Below, piece by piece: positions 33,616-46,005 of a DNA stretch of 64,000 nucleotides. Location: assembly GCA_023614405.1 (NCBI GenBank), contig CM042689.1, forward strand, positions 333,722,305 through 333,786,304, written 5' to 3'. The translations under genes were made by a program, and so were the position numbers. Position 1 is the stretch's first letter. Each line of letters starts with the position of its first letter. Source of the DNA: Avena insularis. Taxonomy: Eukaryota; Streptophyta; Magnoliopsida; Poales; Poaceae. Below the pieces are notes generated by a model, which worked only from the letters and a program-made list of their open reading frames with translations, was not told where the DNA came from and made no database searches.

Positions 33616-36600
33616 TGTATCATCCCAAAAATCATGATTTCAAAGCTTGCATATCATTCATGCATTCATAATCATCTTAGGATAATTTCCAAATGAGATT
33701 TCAAAAACAGAAGCATTTGAATGTCTATTATTTTATGTAATCAAGGCAATGGCCCACTGCTACTCTCTAGTATGAGATTATTTGTTTTAAACCAGAAATA
33801 TTTGAACTTATAGTTGATTGATATTTTCTAAAGCTTGGACAAAGTTTTCAAAACAAAATATGAATTTAAAACCATTCATATGCCTTTATTAAACAATGGT
33901 AAAGGCACTGATTTATTTAAATTCCAATGGGCCAAAGTATTTGAGTGAGCAACTTTGTTCTCTGGCCAAAAAGGTGTAAGTTCTACTTTACAAAAATTCA
34001 GAACAGGTTTGAATTCAAACCCATTTGAAAACCATTTGAAATTGATTCCATAAAATCAAATCAGAAATAGAAAAAGATAAAAGAAATGGAAAAGGGCCAG
34101 CGTTGCCAAACTAGCCCAGCACCAGAACCGGCCCAAAAAGCCCACCCGCGCCATTCCCTCTCTGCCCCTCTCTCACTCGCGCGAGCCTTACCCCGTAGCC
34201 GCTGACACTGGGCCCTCTCCACGTCAGCGTCGTCTTCCCGAATCCTCGCGCGTAGACGCCGCTCCGCCGTTACCTCTCTGCAGTGACGCCGCGATGAAAC
34301 CCAACGTAAATTCCATTGATTTGCCGTGTGATTGTCGCCCCTGATCCGGCTACAAAACCCCCTCTCCACCCCGCACTTTTCCCCTCACTCCACTCGCTCG
34401 CTCGCTCCGCCACCAGGCTGCCCCTATTTCGCATTACACCGTCGCAGACAGAGCCAACTCCGGCGAGGTATTCCGGTAAGCCTCGTGTTCGCGCCCACTC
34501 CTTGTTCACTCTGGGATGACCCCCTGTTCCATGCGCATCTCCTGATACCCTTTTTTCATCTGTTTGTGATCCAGAGCGTCGACTTCGACAAGCACCGTGG
34601 GCATCCGACGCCACCTCCAACTCCGACGAGAGATTTAGGTAAAACCCGACCACCCCGTGCCTTCTCTTTGACCCTGTCAGGTTAGCCTGAGTGTTGTGCA
34701 CGCACTGATACCCTCTGTTTGTGCTAGGGTGGCCAGAAACGTCGCCGTCCGAGCAAACCCGACGCTGTCCCCAACTCCGACGAGCCCCAACAGCCTCTGC
34801 AGCACGCCCTCGCCCAAGCCAACGGCACCTGGAGCACCGTCGTGTTCACGCGAGTTTGGTAAGCCACTACCCAGCCCCTATCCCCCTCTGGAACCACCGG
34901 AACGTCGTCGGCAGAAGCGCGGCCTCCGCCAGCAACCATTTGCGCCGCCGGTTTTAGGTCAACACGATTTGATCCACTGGATCTAGATCCAGTGGTTTAG
35001 ATTAGACGCCAGGCCGAAGAGGTACGGGTAGATCTGAGCCGCTGGATTTTAATTAGATCTAACGGTGCGCGAGCATGATCCAGTGCGAAGCGGTACCATT
35101 CAATCAGACAGCGCCGCGTGGCCTGTGTTTTGATTTAAAATCTAGAATTAGATCTATTAGATGTTCAAACTTGCAAAATTCATAACTTTTGATCCACACG
35201 TTCAAATTTTGTAAATTTTATATCATTGGAATCAGGAGAAATAATTCTATCCAATTATTCACTTTGTTTAATAAATTGCATCTGTAAAATGGGTTGTTTT
35301 TGCAGAGACATTTATAAGCTTATTTTGTATATATAAATTGTATGGAAAATGTTGTAAGGGCCAAATTAATTTTATTTAGTGTATAATTGTTTTGTTTATG
35401 ATTCGGTACTGTTCCACTTGTCTTGTTTGATTTATAAAATCATCACATGGCATTTGCATGCATTCATATATTTTTTCTTGTTTATTTTGATATGTGAATT
35501 TGGTGCTATCATTTTATGTGTAGATTTTGGTGCTAGTGTGTGATTATGATTGTGAGGATTGTTGCTACTCCCTCACCTACCAAGAAAAGTGGTGCTTCAT
35601 ATTTTTGTCCCAATATTTTTACTATGCATTAGAAATATTTTGTATAGCGCTTGCATGAGTATTTTTGCTAAGTATCTATATGTTATGCTTGGGAAATCCT
35701 AGTAGTTGTAGAATTGTTAGAATTTTCTCTAAGTTAAGATACTTGTTTTGCCATGCTTAGCCTAGCTAGTAGCAACCAAGGGTGGAATATATACATGTTA
35801 TGGAAAAATATTGCTAAGTCTTTGACTTATGTTTTTGCTTAATAAAACAACTAAGTGAATGAAACACCTGGGTGGAATGGTAATTGCTTGGTGGTTTTTG
35901 GTTGAGTGGTTACACAAGGCCCATTTATATGGTTTACGTTGTGTATATCACTTGTGGATTGCCACCCAGGAACAAAGGGATTTGAGATGCCAAATGTTAA
36001 GAAGCTTCTAGTGCAGCCACATGGCATTATGGGCTCTGCTTGGATCATATAGGTTGCAATAACTTAGCCAAATGGACAGTTGGTGGTAGGGGAATGATAG
36101 GTTTGGAGCGCGTCCATTCTGGTCTAAGGGAAGGCTTCTGAAAGGTCCTATCTTTGTGAAACCAAGTCTTGTGGGGAAAGTGCACCACCTATGCAAGGAA
36201 GAAACTAAGTACTTAGCCGTGTCCCCGGTAATGGACAACTTGAGCATCAAGACATGGAAGCTATCAAGAATCTCCTCATCCCAATTTTCTAAGTTAAAAC
36301 TTGTGGTTGAACAAGGGTGAAGGTTCACCAATTTCTATTGGTGGTTCCTTTGGAGTTTTTGCCAAACAAAAACTTAGTGTTTTCAACTGATAGGTAAAAT
36401 CTATTTTGAGCAAAGCAAGCCTAAGCTACACTTAGCCAAATTCATGTAGTAACTAGATGCTAATATTCTAGTAAGGTATCACTTGCCAATAATTCCAATG
36501 GATTGACCCACTGTGGCTATAACTTGTGATGTTGCAGGTTACTCTGATGATGATTAGGGGTTATGAGTCTACACTCAACATGCTTGCCTGTGGCACATGA

Positions 36601-36814
36601 ATATGAAGACTTCTATCTTTATATTGTTAAGTTAAACTCTTGTACTAGCCTATGGCTATGGAGTTGTAAAAGACTATGTTATCTCTAGAATGACGATGTA
36701 ATAATGACCTTTGTTTCTGTGTACTTCATCTTAAACTGTGGATGTTAGCAATTGATCCAGGGACTAGCATTGCAATCACAGGGATCTTTACCTTTATAAA
36801 GGTGGGATCTTACA
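33616..36814 (+). repeat. 3' LTR of T1
   Basis: It starts TGTATCATCCC and ends GGGATCTTACA, 3199 bases, colinear with 24120-27308 at roughly 96 percent by hand count in the part compared. Long open frames in its GC-rich section (34270-35000) mirror those of the 5' LTR and are not genes. Confidence 0.95.
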
Positions 36815-36819
36815 CTTGA
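36815..36819 (+). repeat. Target-site duplication of T1, right copy (CTTGA)
   Basis: This is an exact copy of 24115-24119. It overlaps the left target duplication of C4 (36817-36821). Confidence 0.92.
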
Positions 36820-38411
36820 ACTATTGGAGATATGCCCTAGAGGCAATAATAAAAGTGGTTATTATTATATCTTTGTGTTTATGATAAATGTTTACATTCA
36901 TGATGTAATAGTATTAACAGGAAACATTAATACTTGTGTGATTTGTAAACTAAATTAGAGTCCCTGGTAAAGCATCTTTGTAATACTAGCTTGTTGGTTA
37001 ATAGATGATCATGGTTTCCCGATCATGAACATTGAGATGTTGTTAACAACAAGATCATATCATTAGGAGAATGGTATGATGGACATACTCCTATAGATAA
37101 GCGTAGCATAAATATCAAGTCATTCAATAGTTCATTTGCTATAAGCTTTCTGATACATAGTAACCTAATTCCTTCGACCATGAGATCATGCTAATCACCA
37201 TCACCGGAAGGATGCTTTGATGACATCAAACACCACACTGTAACTGGGTGGCTATAAAGGTGGCATTGAGTGTTTGAAAAGTATGGGTTGAGGCACATGA
37301 ATCAAGAGTGGGATTTGTCCATCCATATGACGGATAGATATACTCCGGGCCCTCTTGGTGGAATGTCATCCAATTGGCTTGCAAGCATGTGACTGGCTCA
37401 CAAGGGATCACATATCACGGGAACAAGAAAAGAGTACTTATCGGTAACGAGTTTGAACTAGGTATGCAGAGATACCGACGATCAAAACCTCGGATAAGTA
37501 AACTATCGCAAGATAAAGGGAAATTGGTATTGTATGTAAGTGGTTCATTCGATCACAAAGTAAGCGTAGAAATATGTGGGAGCCATATGAATTTCCAGAT
37601 TCCTCTATTGGTTATTGATCGCAGAAGTTTCTCGGTCATGTCCACATAATTCACGAACCGTAGGGAGACACACTTAAGGATTCAATGTTGTTTAGTAGAT
37701 ATGGAATGTAAGTAGGGATACTGAATGTTGTTCGGAGTCTCAGATGGGATTCAGGATATCACGAGGAGATCTGGAATGGTCCGGAGAATAAGATTCATAT
37801 AAGAAAAGTCCAATTCCGGAGTTTGGGAAACATTCCGATGTTTTCATCGGAGAGGTTCTAGAAGGTTCACCGGGCCGGAAGGGGAATGGAACATGAATGT
37901 GTCATGGGTAAGTGGAATGATTGGATCATATCCTAGGTCACTTGGTTTGGGAATTTGTAAGAGAGAATTAAAGCTCTAAATTGAAAGTCAAACGGGAGGA
38001 TTGAAAAGTCAAACTGGAACAATCACTACGGGAATAACAATATAGGCCGACGACCCTTTTATAGGCCGACGGCAATATGTCGGGGCCGTCGGCCCAATTT
38101 TACCGTTGTCATAGGATAGATAGGCCGACGGAAGCCGTCGGCGTAAACGGGGCCATCGGCATAGCATACTAGGCTAACGGTAGAGCGACGGCGTCAAGTC
38201 TAAGCCGACGGCTTTGCCGTCGGCGTAGCCATTTTTCTTTTTTGCCCCATTAGTCTTAGAAAAATCATAACTAAATCATTTAAATTCAGAAAAATACATA
38301 TAATATATCAAAATTTGCAGAAAAATAAGATCTATCTATATAAACTCAAATATTACATATTTGTTTACATATATATATATATATAATATAAATACTTTCG
38401 TATAACATATT

Positions 38412-40769
38412 TTTCATTTTTTGAGTGCAAAAAACAGGATGTTTTGTGAAGCAACCACCAAATGAAAGTTTCAAAATAATAATACCATATTTTTTTAAAA
38501 TATTAGACCATATTGAATGCACAATTTCCCAAACTAGATATCTCAAACCTTTTCGTCCATCCCTCGTAAAAAAGACAAAATTCTGCTGAATCGGTAGGAA
38601 ATGAGTTAGATTTGAACTACAGGTACATGATATGATGCTCATGATTTTTTGTAAAAATCATTTTTAGGTTCACAATATGATATTTTATCATAGACCTAAT
38701 GCAAGTTTAGTGAGGCTCAACCCCGATCTAAGAATCTTCATACCCCTCGATTTAGAAAGTTTGATGATAGTTTGAAACAGGCATCAAAAATTCAAAAACG
38801 ATCGAAATAATGCAAAACCTTCGCGTGGTGTCATATTATGTGACATAGTTGCATGGAAAAATACCAAACCTGGTATATTGATTGTGTCTCAAGAAAACCT
38901 TCACAAAATGACCTATCTCAATCGAGGTTTTCTGGATTTCAGGTCAAATGACCAATGTTATTGCTAGAATCACGGAATAGTTTGTGATAATGTGCCCATA
39001 TTTTGTATGCATATGTATGATGGGATGGCGAACAATGTTGCAGGAGGAAGTTTTCCTTTTCGTCGCACCAAAAGGCCAATTTTTATTTTCCGAGTGCAAA
39101 AAACGGGGCGTTTTATGAACCAACCACCAAATAAAAGTGTCAAAATGATAATACCACATTTTTCAAAAATACTAGACCATATTTAATGGACAATTTCCTA
39201 ACCGGGTATCTCAAATCTTTCCATCCACCCCTCGTGAAAAAGACAAATTCCTGCCGAATCAGTAGGAAATGTGTTAGATTTGAACTACAGGTACATGATA
39301 TGATGCTCATGATTTTTTGTAAAAATCATTTTAGGTTCACAATATGCTATTTTATTAGAGATATAATGCAAGTTTAGTGAGGCTCAGCCCCGATCTAAGA
39401 ATCTTCATGCCCCTCGATTTAGAAAGTTTGACGATAGTTTGAAACAGGCATAAAAAATTCAAAAAGGATCGAAATAATGCAAAACTTTTGCGTGGTCTCA
39501 TATTATGTGACATAGTTGCATGGAAAAATACCAAACCTGGTATATTGATTGTGTCTCAAAAAACCCTTCACAAAATAACCTATCCCAATCGAGGTTTTAT
39601 GGATTTCAGGTCAAATGACCAATGTTATTGCTAGAATCACGGTATAGTTTGTGATAATATGGCCATATTTTGCACGCATATGTATCATGGGATGGCGAAC
39701 AATGTTGCAGGAGGAAGTTTTCCTTTTCGTCGCACCAAAAAGCCAATTTTTATTTTCCGAGTGCAAAAAACGGGGCGTTTTGTGAAACAACCACCAAATA
39801 AAAGTGTCAAAATGATAATACCACATTTTTCAAAAATACTAGACCATATTGAATGGACAATTTCCCAACCGGGAAATCTCAAACCTTTCCGTCCACCCCT
39901 CGTAAAAAAGACAAATTCTTGCCGAATTAGTAGGAAATGAGTTAGATTTGAACTATAGGTACATGATATGATGCTCATGATTTTTTGTAAAAATCATTTT
40001 TAGGTTCACAATATGCTATTTTATCAGAGATATAATGCAAGTTTAGTGAGGCTCAGCCCCGATCTAAGAATCTTCATGCCCCTCGATTTAGAAAGTTTGA
40101 CGATAGTTTGAAACAGGCATAAAAAATTCAAAAACGATCGAAAAAATGCAAAACCTTCGCGTGGTGTCATATTATGTGACATAGTTGCATGAAAAAATAC
40201 CAAACTTGGTATATTGATTGTGTCTCAAAAAAACCTTCACAAAATGACCTATCTCAATCGAGATTTTATGGATTTCAGGTCAAATGACCAATGTTATTGC
40301 TAGAATCGCGATATAGTTGGCGCTAATATGCCCATACTGTGCACTCGTGTATATCATGGGATGGCGAACAATGTTGCAGGAGGAAGTTTTCCTTTTCGTC
40401 GCACCAAAAAGGAAATTTTTATTTTCCGAGTGCAAAAAACGGGGCATTTTGTGGAACAACCACCAAATAAAAGTGTCAAAATGATAATACCACATTTTTA
40501 AAAAATACTAGACCATATTGAATGGACAATTTCCCAACCGGGGTATCTCAAATATTTCCGTCCACCCCTCGTGAAAAATACAAATTTCTGCCGAATCAGT
40601 AGAAAATGTGTTAGATTTGAACTACAGGTACATGATATGATGCTCATGATTTTTTGAAAAAATCATTTTTAGGTTCACAATATGCTATTTATCAGAGATC
40701 TAATGCAAGTTTAGTGAGGCTCAGCCCCGAGCTAATAATCTTCATGCCCCTCGATTTAGAAAGTTTCAT
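38412..40769. repeat. Tandem array, 3.5 copies of a 668-bp unit, in CACTA
   Basis: The landmark GAGTGCAAAAAAC recurs at 38423, 39092, 39759 and 40428 (spacing 669, 667, 669). Three full units and about 350 bases of a fourth are present, each highly similar. The short open frames seen once per unit are byproducts of the repeat. Confidence 0.92.
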
Positions 40770-41309
40770 GAATCTTGATATAGTTTCAGTTGGTCCAATA
40801 TTTAAAAGTTACGATATATAATTAAATAGATGATAGGGATGTCATATTTGGATTCCTCTCATTTTTCTGATCGATTATTTGTCGAATTGTGATTTACAGA
40901 TTTGTAGATATGAATTATTCAAATTTAAATAAAAAAGCAAAATAAATAAAATTTATTTTATTTTTATTTGAATTCAAGATTATTATTACTTATTCATTGT
41001 TGTTTACTCAAATAATTGTATGAAATGTAAAAAAATAAATATGTCTAACATTATAGTGTAATGGTTAATAGGTTTGATATGATAATATTCACAACAAGTT
41101 CTAGTTTATTTGTTGGAAGCTCATGTGGAAGGAACAAGTAGTATTAGGATGGGTGATCGGTTGGGAAGTTTGACTAATTGTGCAATTTGACTTGAGACTA
41201 AGTATACTTAGAATTAAAAATATCCATTTGAGATTAACAACTTAAACAATTCAAAAATGTTAAAAAAAATTGAAAAAGAAAAATTGAAAAAAAAAATTTT
41301 TTGGAAAAA
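40770..41309. other. AT-rich interior of the CACTA element
   Basis: This is AT-rich sequence between the tandem array and the right subterminal repeats, including an A-rich stretch at about 41260-41310. I see no gene. Confidence 0.6.
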
Positions 41310-42148
41310 TCTAGGCTGGCGGTAAAGACGTCGGCGTAGCCAAACGACCGTTAGTCATCTAGGTGGGCCCCATATGGTCACCGTCGGTGTAGCTATATAC
41401 GCCGACGGGAGGAGAGGCTACGCCTACGGGGATGTACGCCGACGGCCATACGCCGATTTAGGCTAATAGTTTCACGACTGACAGGACATGTCCGGCATAT
41501 TCAGCCTCCTATGATGAATGGTTTCCTAGTGGAAGAAGGAAAGAGTCCTTCTTTCAATCCAACTTGGGTTTAGGTTTGGATTCAAACCCTCCCCTCCCAA
41601 GGCTCCCCCCTCTCATAAATAGAAGGGGAGGGCTGCCCCAAACACACAAGAGCCAGCCCTCCACCTGTGTCGCGCCGCCGCCGCTAGCCATGCCAAGCCG
41701 CTGCCTCGCCAGCTGCCACCGACACCTCCTCCTCCTCCCGGTCTTCTAAACCCTAGATCACCGGGAAACCCTAGATCCACCATTACTCGCATCGGCTTAG
41801 GCGAAACCCTGCGGGATCTTCCCTCTACTTCTGACACCACGTCGTCGTGCTGCCAGAATCGCGAGGGGAGAACTACAACCTCCGCTGCCTGCTCGAACAA
41901 GGGAGAGGAAGGTCTTCATCGAGTACCGAACATGTGACCGACTGTGAGCCGGAAGGATCGTCTACGCGATCTTGAGATCGACAAGTGTACGACTACATCA
42001 CCCATGAGAATCTGCTCTCGTTAACCGCTTTGAAATCTTCGAGGGTCAGTGCTTCTATCAACTCGTTGCTACAATCTAGTACATAGATCTTGGCTTGTTT
42101 GTGTGCATGCGGTAGAATTTTTTGTTTTCCTTGCTACGAACCCCTACA

Positions 42149-43079
42149 TGAAATGCAAACCTAGCTTCAGCACCTCGTTCTTCATCGTTGGCATATCGAA
42201 CGGATCAATGGTCTTCTTGATATCCTGGTACTCCTGGGCGTGCAATATGGCTTTAGCAAAGGCGGCAGATCCTTTCGCGCAGTCTCGCACTTTATTCAGG
42301 TTTCCATGGATAGTGATAACGCCCTTTAGACCTGGAAGCTTTATCATGTTATAGATGTATCATAGGCGAGCCATGAACGGCCAGTAAGCCGGACGCCCGA
42401 AGATGGCGTGGTAAGCACTTTTGAACGGTACCACCTCGAAGGAGAGTGGCTCGGTCCGGTAATTGTATCGAGTTCCGAATGTCACGTCCAGTGTGATCTC
42501 ACCCAGAGAATCCGCCTATCTCCCTGGTAAAATGCCATGAAAAGTCACGTTACTATGATTTAACTGGTTTTCGTGGATCTTCATGCAGTGAAGCATCTCA
42601 ATGTAGAGGATATTAATGCTGCTACCATCGTCCATGAGAGTTTTAGAGAACTCATAGCCATCAATAAGAGGATTGATGACCAAAGGGTACTTTCCCCGAC
42701 GATGTGTTTTCCTCGGGTGATCATTGCGGTCAAAGGTGATGGTTATGTCTGACCAGTCTAAGAATAGGGGGACAGCCAGAACTGTGGCATTGAGCTCATG
42801 GAGAACCGCCTTTCTGACCTTAGTCGGCTGAGTTCCAAGGAAGCAGACATACGTGTCGTTCTTTGTGGAATAATCCTTCTTTCCGTCCGACTTGGGCTGT
42901 GCGGCATCCGCTTCTTCCATGCCGGAATCTTCCTTGGGATCCTTGCCTTTATCAAAAAATTTCTTTCCTTTTTGTTGCTTGGCTCTATAGCAAGCGGATT
43001 CATCTTTATTGATGTCGTCATTGAAACGACACTCAACATTGGTGTGGGTAGAACCTCCATTCGTGTCCAGGTGATGCAC
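42149..43079 (-). pseudogene. pol: Zinc knuckle, protease and RT linker of Element I
   Basis: The frame at 42516-43079 on the minus strand begins with a Tat-type knuckle remnant (HHLDTNGGSTHTNVECR). It continues with a Lys/Asp-rich linker and ends in an aspartic protease with KTLMDDGSSINILY; Tat elements usually have DGGSS here, so the first glycine has become D. After a stop, 42149-42347 gives KLPGLKGVITIHGNL and MKNEVLKLGLHF, the segment between protease and RT. This lines up with 23791-24119 once the insertions are removed. Confidence 0.82.
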
Positions 43080-43270
43080 ACAAGGGTTGTTGGCGATGTT
43101 GGCCTAGGAATATGATTTTTCGGGCTGATGATTCCTCTACCTTGGACCCGAGAAGTTTCGCGACCTCGTCCCCGGCTGCCTCCGTGCCATCCTCGTCCTT
43201 CGGATCCGAATGTTGTGTTTACAACTGTGTTGTCTAGAGTCGGCTCATCTTCCAAGGTATTCTTGCACTT

Positions 43271-43999
43271 CTAAGTTTGTTGCTTCTGCTGCTTGGCCGC
43301 ATTCGGATTGGCCAGAATATTCAGCAGTCCATCTGAATTGTCATCGGCGTCAGCATATTTTCTCATCGTTTCTATAATTTCTCCTAGGTCTATGACATGG
43401 TCATGCTTTAGTCTATGATGCAAAAGTCCGACTAGGAGTCCTGCAATGAAAGCTTCAATCATAGTTTGCTCGTTTACTCCTTCACAAGAGGTTTTCATGT
43501 CAATCCAGCGTCCGAGGTAATCCCGACAAGTTTCTCCGAGTCTTTGAGTGTAATGCTGCAAGTCTCCGACTATGCAGGGCCTCCTGTATGTTCCCTCGAA
43601 GTTTAAAAAGAACGCACTTTGCATATCATACCAGTTGTGAATCGAGTTCTCTGGTAGTTCATTGAGCCATGATCGAGCCGTCTTCCGTAACATGAGTGGA
43701 AGATATCAAACTGTGACCAAGCTATTTCCTCCTTTGGCGATGCAGCAAGCCTGGAAGAAATCCTGAAGCCAAGTATCTGGTCGAGCTGCACCGTCATAGG
43801 GTTGAATGTGTTTGGCAATGCCGAAGTCAACCAGAAAATTTGTTTGACGGATACGTGGGCCAAAGCATTTAGGTCCCACATACACGTCTTCTTCCTCATA
43901 CCGCCGCGCTGCAATGTTGGATTTTATGTGATGGCGAGAGTCGTTTGGCGAGAGAGACCTACGCCATGGAGACTCGCGGCTTTTGCGTGGCGGAGTCAT
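43271..43999 (-). pseudogene. gag: Gag core of Element I
   Basis: The frame runs from the minus-strand ATG at 43999 through one stop (43706-43708) to 43271. It contains IKHIQPYDGAARPDTWLQDF-like sequence, then MLRKTARSWLNELPENSIHNWYD and FEGTYRRP, the retrotransposon gag domain as seen in Tat elements, ending in a Gln-rich tail. Frameshifts on both sides separate it from the leader ORF and the knuckle/protease part. Confidence 0.82.
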
Positions 44000-44846
44000 A
44001 TTCCTGCTTCTCCTTCCACCATGGCCTCCTCTGCTCCTACGGCTCCCATGGCTACAATCAGACCCTTCATGGTCGCTGTCGGATGGTGATGGTGGCTCTG
44101 GCGGGTTATTTCCGGCTGAGCGGCGTGGTCCCAGAGCCTCCGTATGCTATCTCCGAGGTTGATTTCGTCGAGCTCTGTCCCTGCTTGATTTAGGGCAATC
44201 CGGGTCATTTCTTCATCCGGTGTTGCCAGCCAAACGGCTGGGGGCCTTCCCTGTGGCGATTATTCTGCCACAGGGCATCCAAGCCTATCTTGTTCTCACT
44301 GGAGGCGCACCTCTGGGTCTTCCCTGTGGCTATTATTCTGCCGACGATGGGTCTGGTGAGGTACCAATACCCTGATGGCATCTTGAGACGCAGCCGGAAT
44401 AACTCCCGACCAGTCTCGTGCGGCCCTGCGAGGATGACCGTTTGATCTGGTCCTTGAGTTTTCTTCCTCCCGGGGACGATGGCATTGATATGTATCCCCG
44501 CGGGGTCTTACATCAGCGCTTTGGCCTGGATTAGTGTGAAAAAATTCCGACCTTGAGGCCAGCTTTACACTAAATGATGCGGCTGTCTTTTGCTGTTTCA
44601 ATCGTTGGTCGAGCAATGCCACGCATTGCCGGACCTGTTCTGGAGATGGATTATTGGCGAGGATGGCTCGAGCAGCCGCAGCGTTCTCCACTAGAGTGCT
44701 ATAGACTCAGATCTTCTCTCTAGTTTTACCGTCAAATATATATCTGTGGACATCCGGGTTCCTATTAGTAAGAACCGGACATCCCCTTGTCTTGTTTAGC
44801 AGTCGCTTGAATTCTGACTGGTACTGGCAGGATTGCTGTCTATCTG
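44000..44846 (-). pseudogene. gag: Gag N-terminal region of Element I, broken
   Basis: A partial frame at 44296-44691 encodes an Ala-rich, helical segment (ARAILANNPSPEQVRQCVALLDQ) followed by a low-complexity Arg-rich stretch. This is typical of the region before the Gag core in grass Tat elements. The remainder is in other frames with stops. Confidence 0.6.
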
Positions 44847-45968
44847 TTATCTGAGATCGATGATGCGGGCAGCCTCCATGAGCAAAAACAAGCGATGCTT
44901 TTCCAGGTCCTCAGCCCTTTTCTCTAGATCCTCCAAAGTGAGATCCGAAGCAGTTGGTATTGGTATACTGAGTGCATCTCCGTAGATTTCACGCGCACCC
45001 TTAGTGACAACGTGTCCATCCACAGGAGGATCGATCGGTGTGGGATTAATCGGACCCCCGTCCTGATTCTCCATCTCGATCTATTCATCCACTTCTTCCT
45101 TGTTGGCTTCCTCTATCGGCTTTGCCAATGTCAGGCTCTTCTTCTTCTTTGACCGTCCGGTAGCCTTAACATGCATACCAGTGGCAAAGACGGCTTTCGG
45201 TCCGGTACCGGGAGATAAACTTCCATCGGTACTTCGCATCGTGGTTGGCTTCTGGACCTCGGACGAATCTTCGGTGTCCATATTGTCTTGCGAGGTGAAG
45301 TCTTCATCCATGCTATCATATGGACTCAGAGGGTTCTCAGGCTCACCCTGCACTGGTTTGGAGGTGTATTCTTCTTCATACGCTTCCATCTCCTTCTCGA
45401 TGTCTCGGATTTCCTGTCACATCAGTGATTCCTGAGGGGAAGCATGTGAGTCAGTATTTTCTTCGATAGCATCAAGAACTGAGTCATTACCGGCTCCAGC
45501 ATCAACAGAGTCAGATCTAGAGCTCACGTAACGCACGAAGCAATGCTTCTTTTTCTTCATGGTTTCGAGGTAGCGACACAGTTGGGTTTCCGCCTCTGCC
45601 ATCTCAAAGCTCTGCTTGATCTCAGCGATTGCTTTGTAATCGATGTAGGGGCGTTTCATCATCCGCTTTATCTTGTGCCTTATGAGTGTTTTTTCTGCTC
45701 CAGCATCGGTAGAACCGGATCTGAAGCGAATATACTCCTCATCCATGTATCTGATCTCAACAGGGGGGTCATATCCGGGTTTTACTTCCACCACTTCTTC
45801 CACTACAGGAGCAGGCTGGGTGGGTTTAGGTTTTTCCAGGATCTTGAACTCTTCCGCCTCTCCGAACAGAGCAGATCCAGACTTTTCTTTCGCCATGGTC
45901 ATCACCTCAGGGGTGGGTTGGGAGGGATCAGCGAAGATGAGATAGATGTCGATCTTGCCGATAGACAT
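44847..45968 (-). pseudogene. Acidic leader ORF of Element I (373 codons, stops)
   Basis: The minus-strand ATG at 45968 follows the primer site closely. A single frame runs from there to 44847, interrupted by stops at 45417-45419 and 45081-45083. It is rich in Glu, Asp, Pro and Ser (VVEEVVEVKPGYDPP; SPYDSMDEDFTSQDN) with a helical middle part and a Lys patch (GRSKKKKSL). It precedes Gag, as the 5' ORF or Gag leader does in Tat/Ogre-group elements. Function is unknown. Confidence 0.6.
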
Positions 45969-45986
45969 GATTATGTAGGTCACCTG

Positions 45987-46004
45987 CCCCACATTGGGCA
46001 CCAA
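45987..46004 (-). promoter_or_regulatory. Primer-binding site of Element I
   Basis: The minus strand reads TTGGTGCCCAATGTGGGG one base inside the LTR. It resembles the TGGCGCCCACCGTGGGG-type site of Tat/Ogre elements; I do not assign the tRNA with certainty. Confidence 0.7.
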
Positions 46005-46005
46005 C

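Larger units (their letters stand above)
24120..36814 (+). mobile_element. Tekay-lineage chromovirus T1 (Gypsy), nearly intact
   Basis: This is a 12.7-kb element with LTRs of 3189 and 3199 bases, initiator-Met primer site, two extra ORFs, Gag-protease-RT, RNase H-integrase-chromodomain, a polypurine tract and the exact target duplication CTTGA. RT before integrase, plus the GPY/F-type end and the C-terminal chromodomain, place it in the chromovirus group; the long LTRs fit Tekay. A hand count over the first ~310 bases of the LTRs gives about a dozen substitutions (roughly 4 percent). T1 inserted into the left target duplication of C4. Confidence 0.95.
38024..41480. mobile_element. Non-autonomous CACTA transposon inside C4
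   Basis: The left end reads CACTACGGGAATAAC. The right end, reverse-complemented, reads CAGTCGTGAAAC and is a worn match. Both subterminal regions (38040-38230 and 41310-41460) are dense in GCCGACGG/CCGTCGGC repeats, as is usual in grass CACTA elements. No transposase frame is present. The 3-bp flanks (AAT and ACA) do not match, so the exact right end or the duplication has decayed. Removing it rejoins C4. Confidence 0.75.
36822..42148 (+). mobile_element. Solo Copia LTR C4, split by a CACTA element
   Basis: The pieces are 36822-38023 and 41481-42148, about 1870 bases together. It starts TATTGGAGATATGCCC (Angela-relative, first G changed to A) and ends ACCCCTACA. Flanking 5-mers are TGAAC (36817-36821) and TGAAA (42149-42153), a one-mismatch target duplication. 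Element I coding sequence lies on both sides and no Copia interior is present, so this is a solo LTR. A TATA-like box lies at about 41614-41622 (CATAAATAG). Confidence 0.82.

Noticed and set aside
38346..40495. Repeated 60-98 residue frames that look like a small gene family
   Set aside because: They are one frame per unit of the 668-bp tandem repeat in a CACTA element, without protein features.
38412..40769. Array of direct repeats as CRISPR-like
   Set aside because: The units are 668 bases with no short repeat/unique spacer pattern and lie in a plant transposon.
41478..41483. Exact 3-bp target duplication for the CACTA element at 38024
   Set aside because: The flanks read AAT and ACA and do not match; the right terminus is worn, so no duplication is claimed.
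41600..41760. Small plus-strand gene at 41564-41749
   Set aside because: It is the leader part of the Copia LTR C4, directly after its TATA-like box, and has no protein features.
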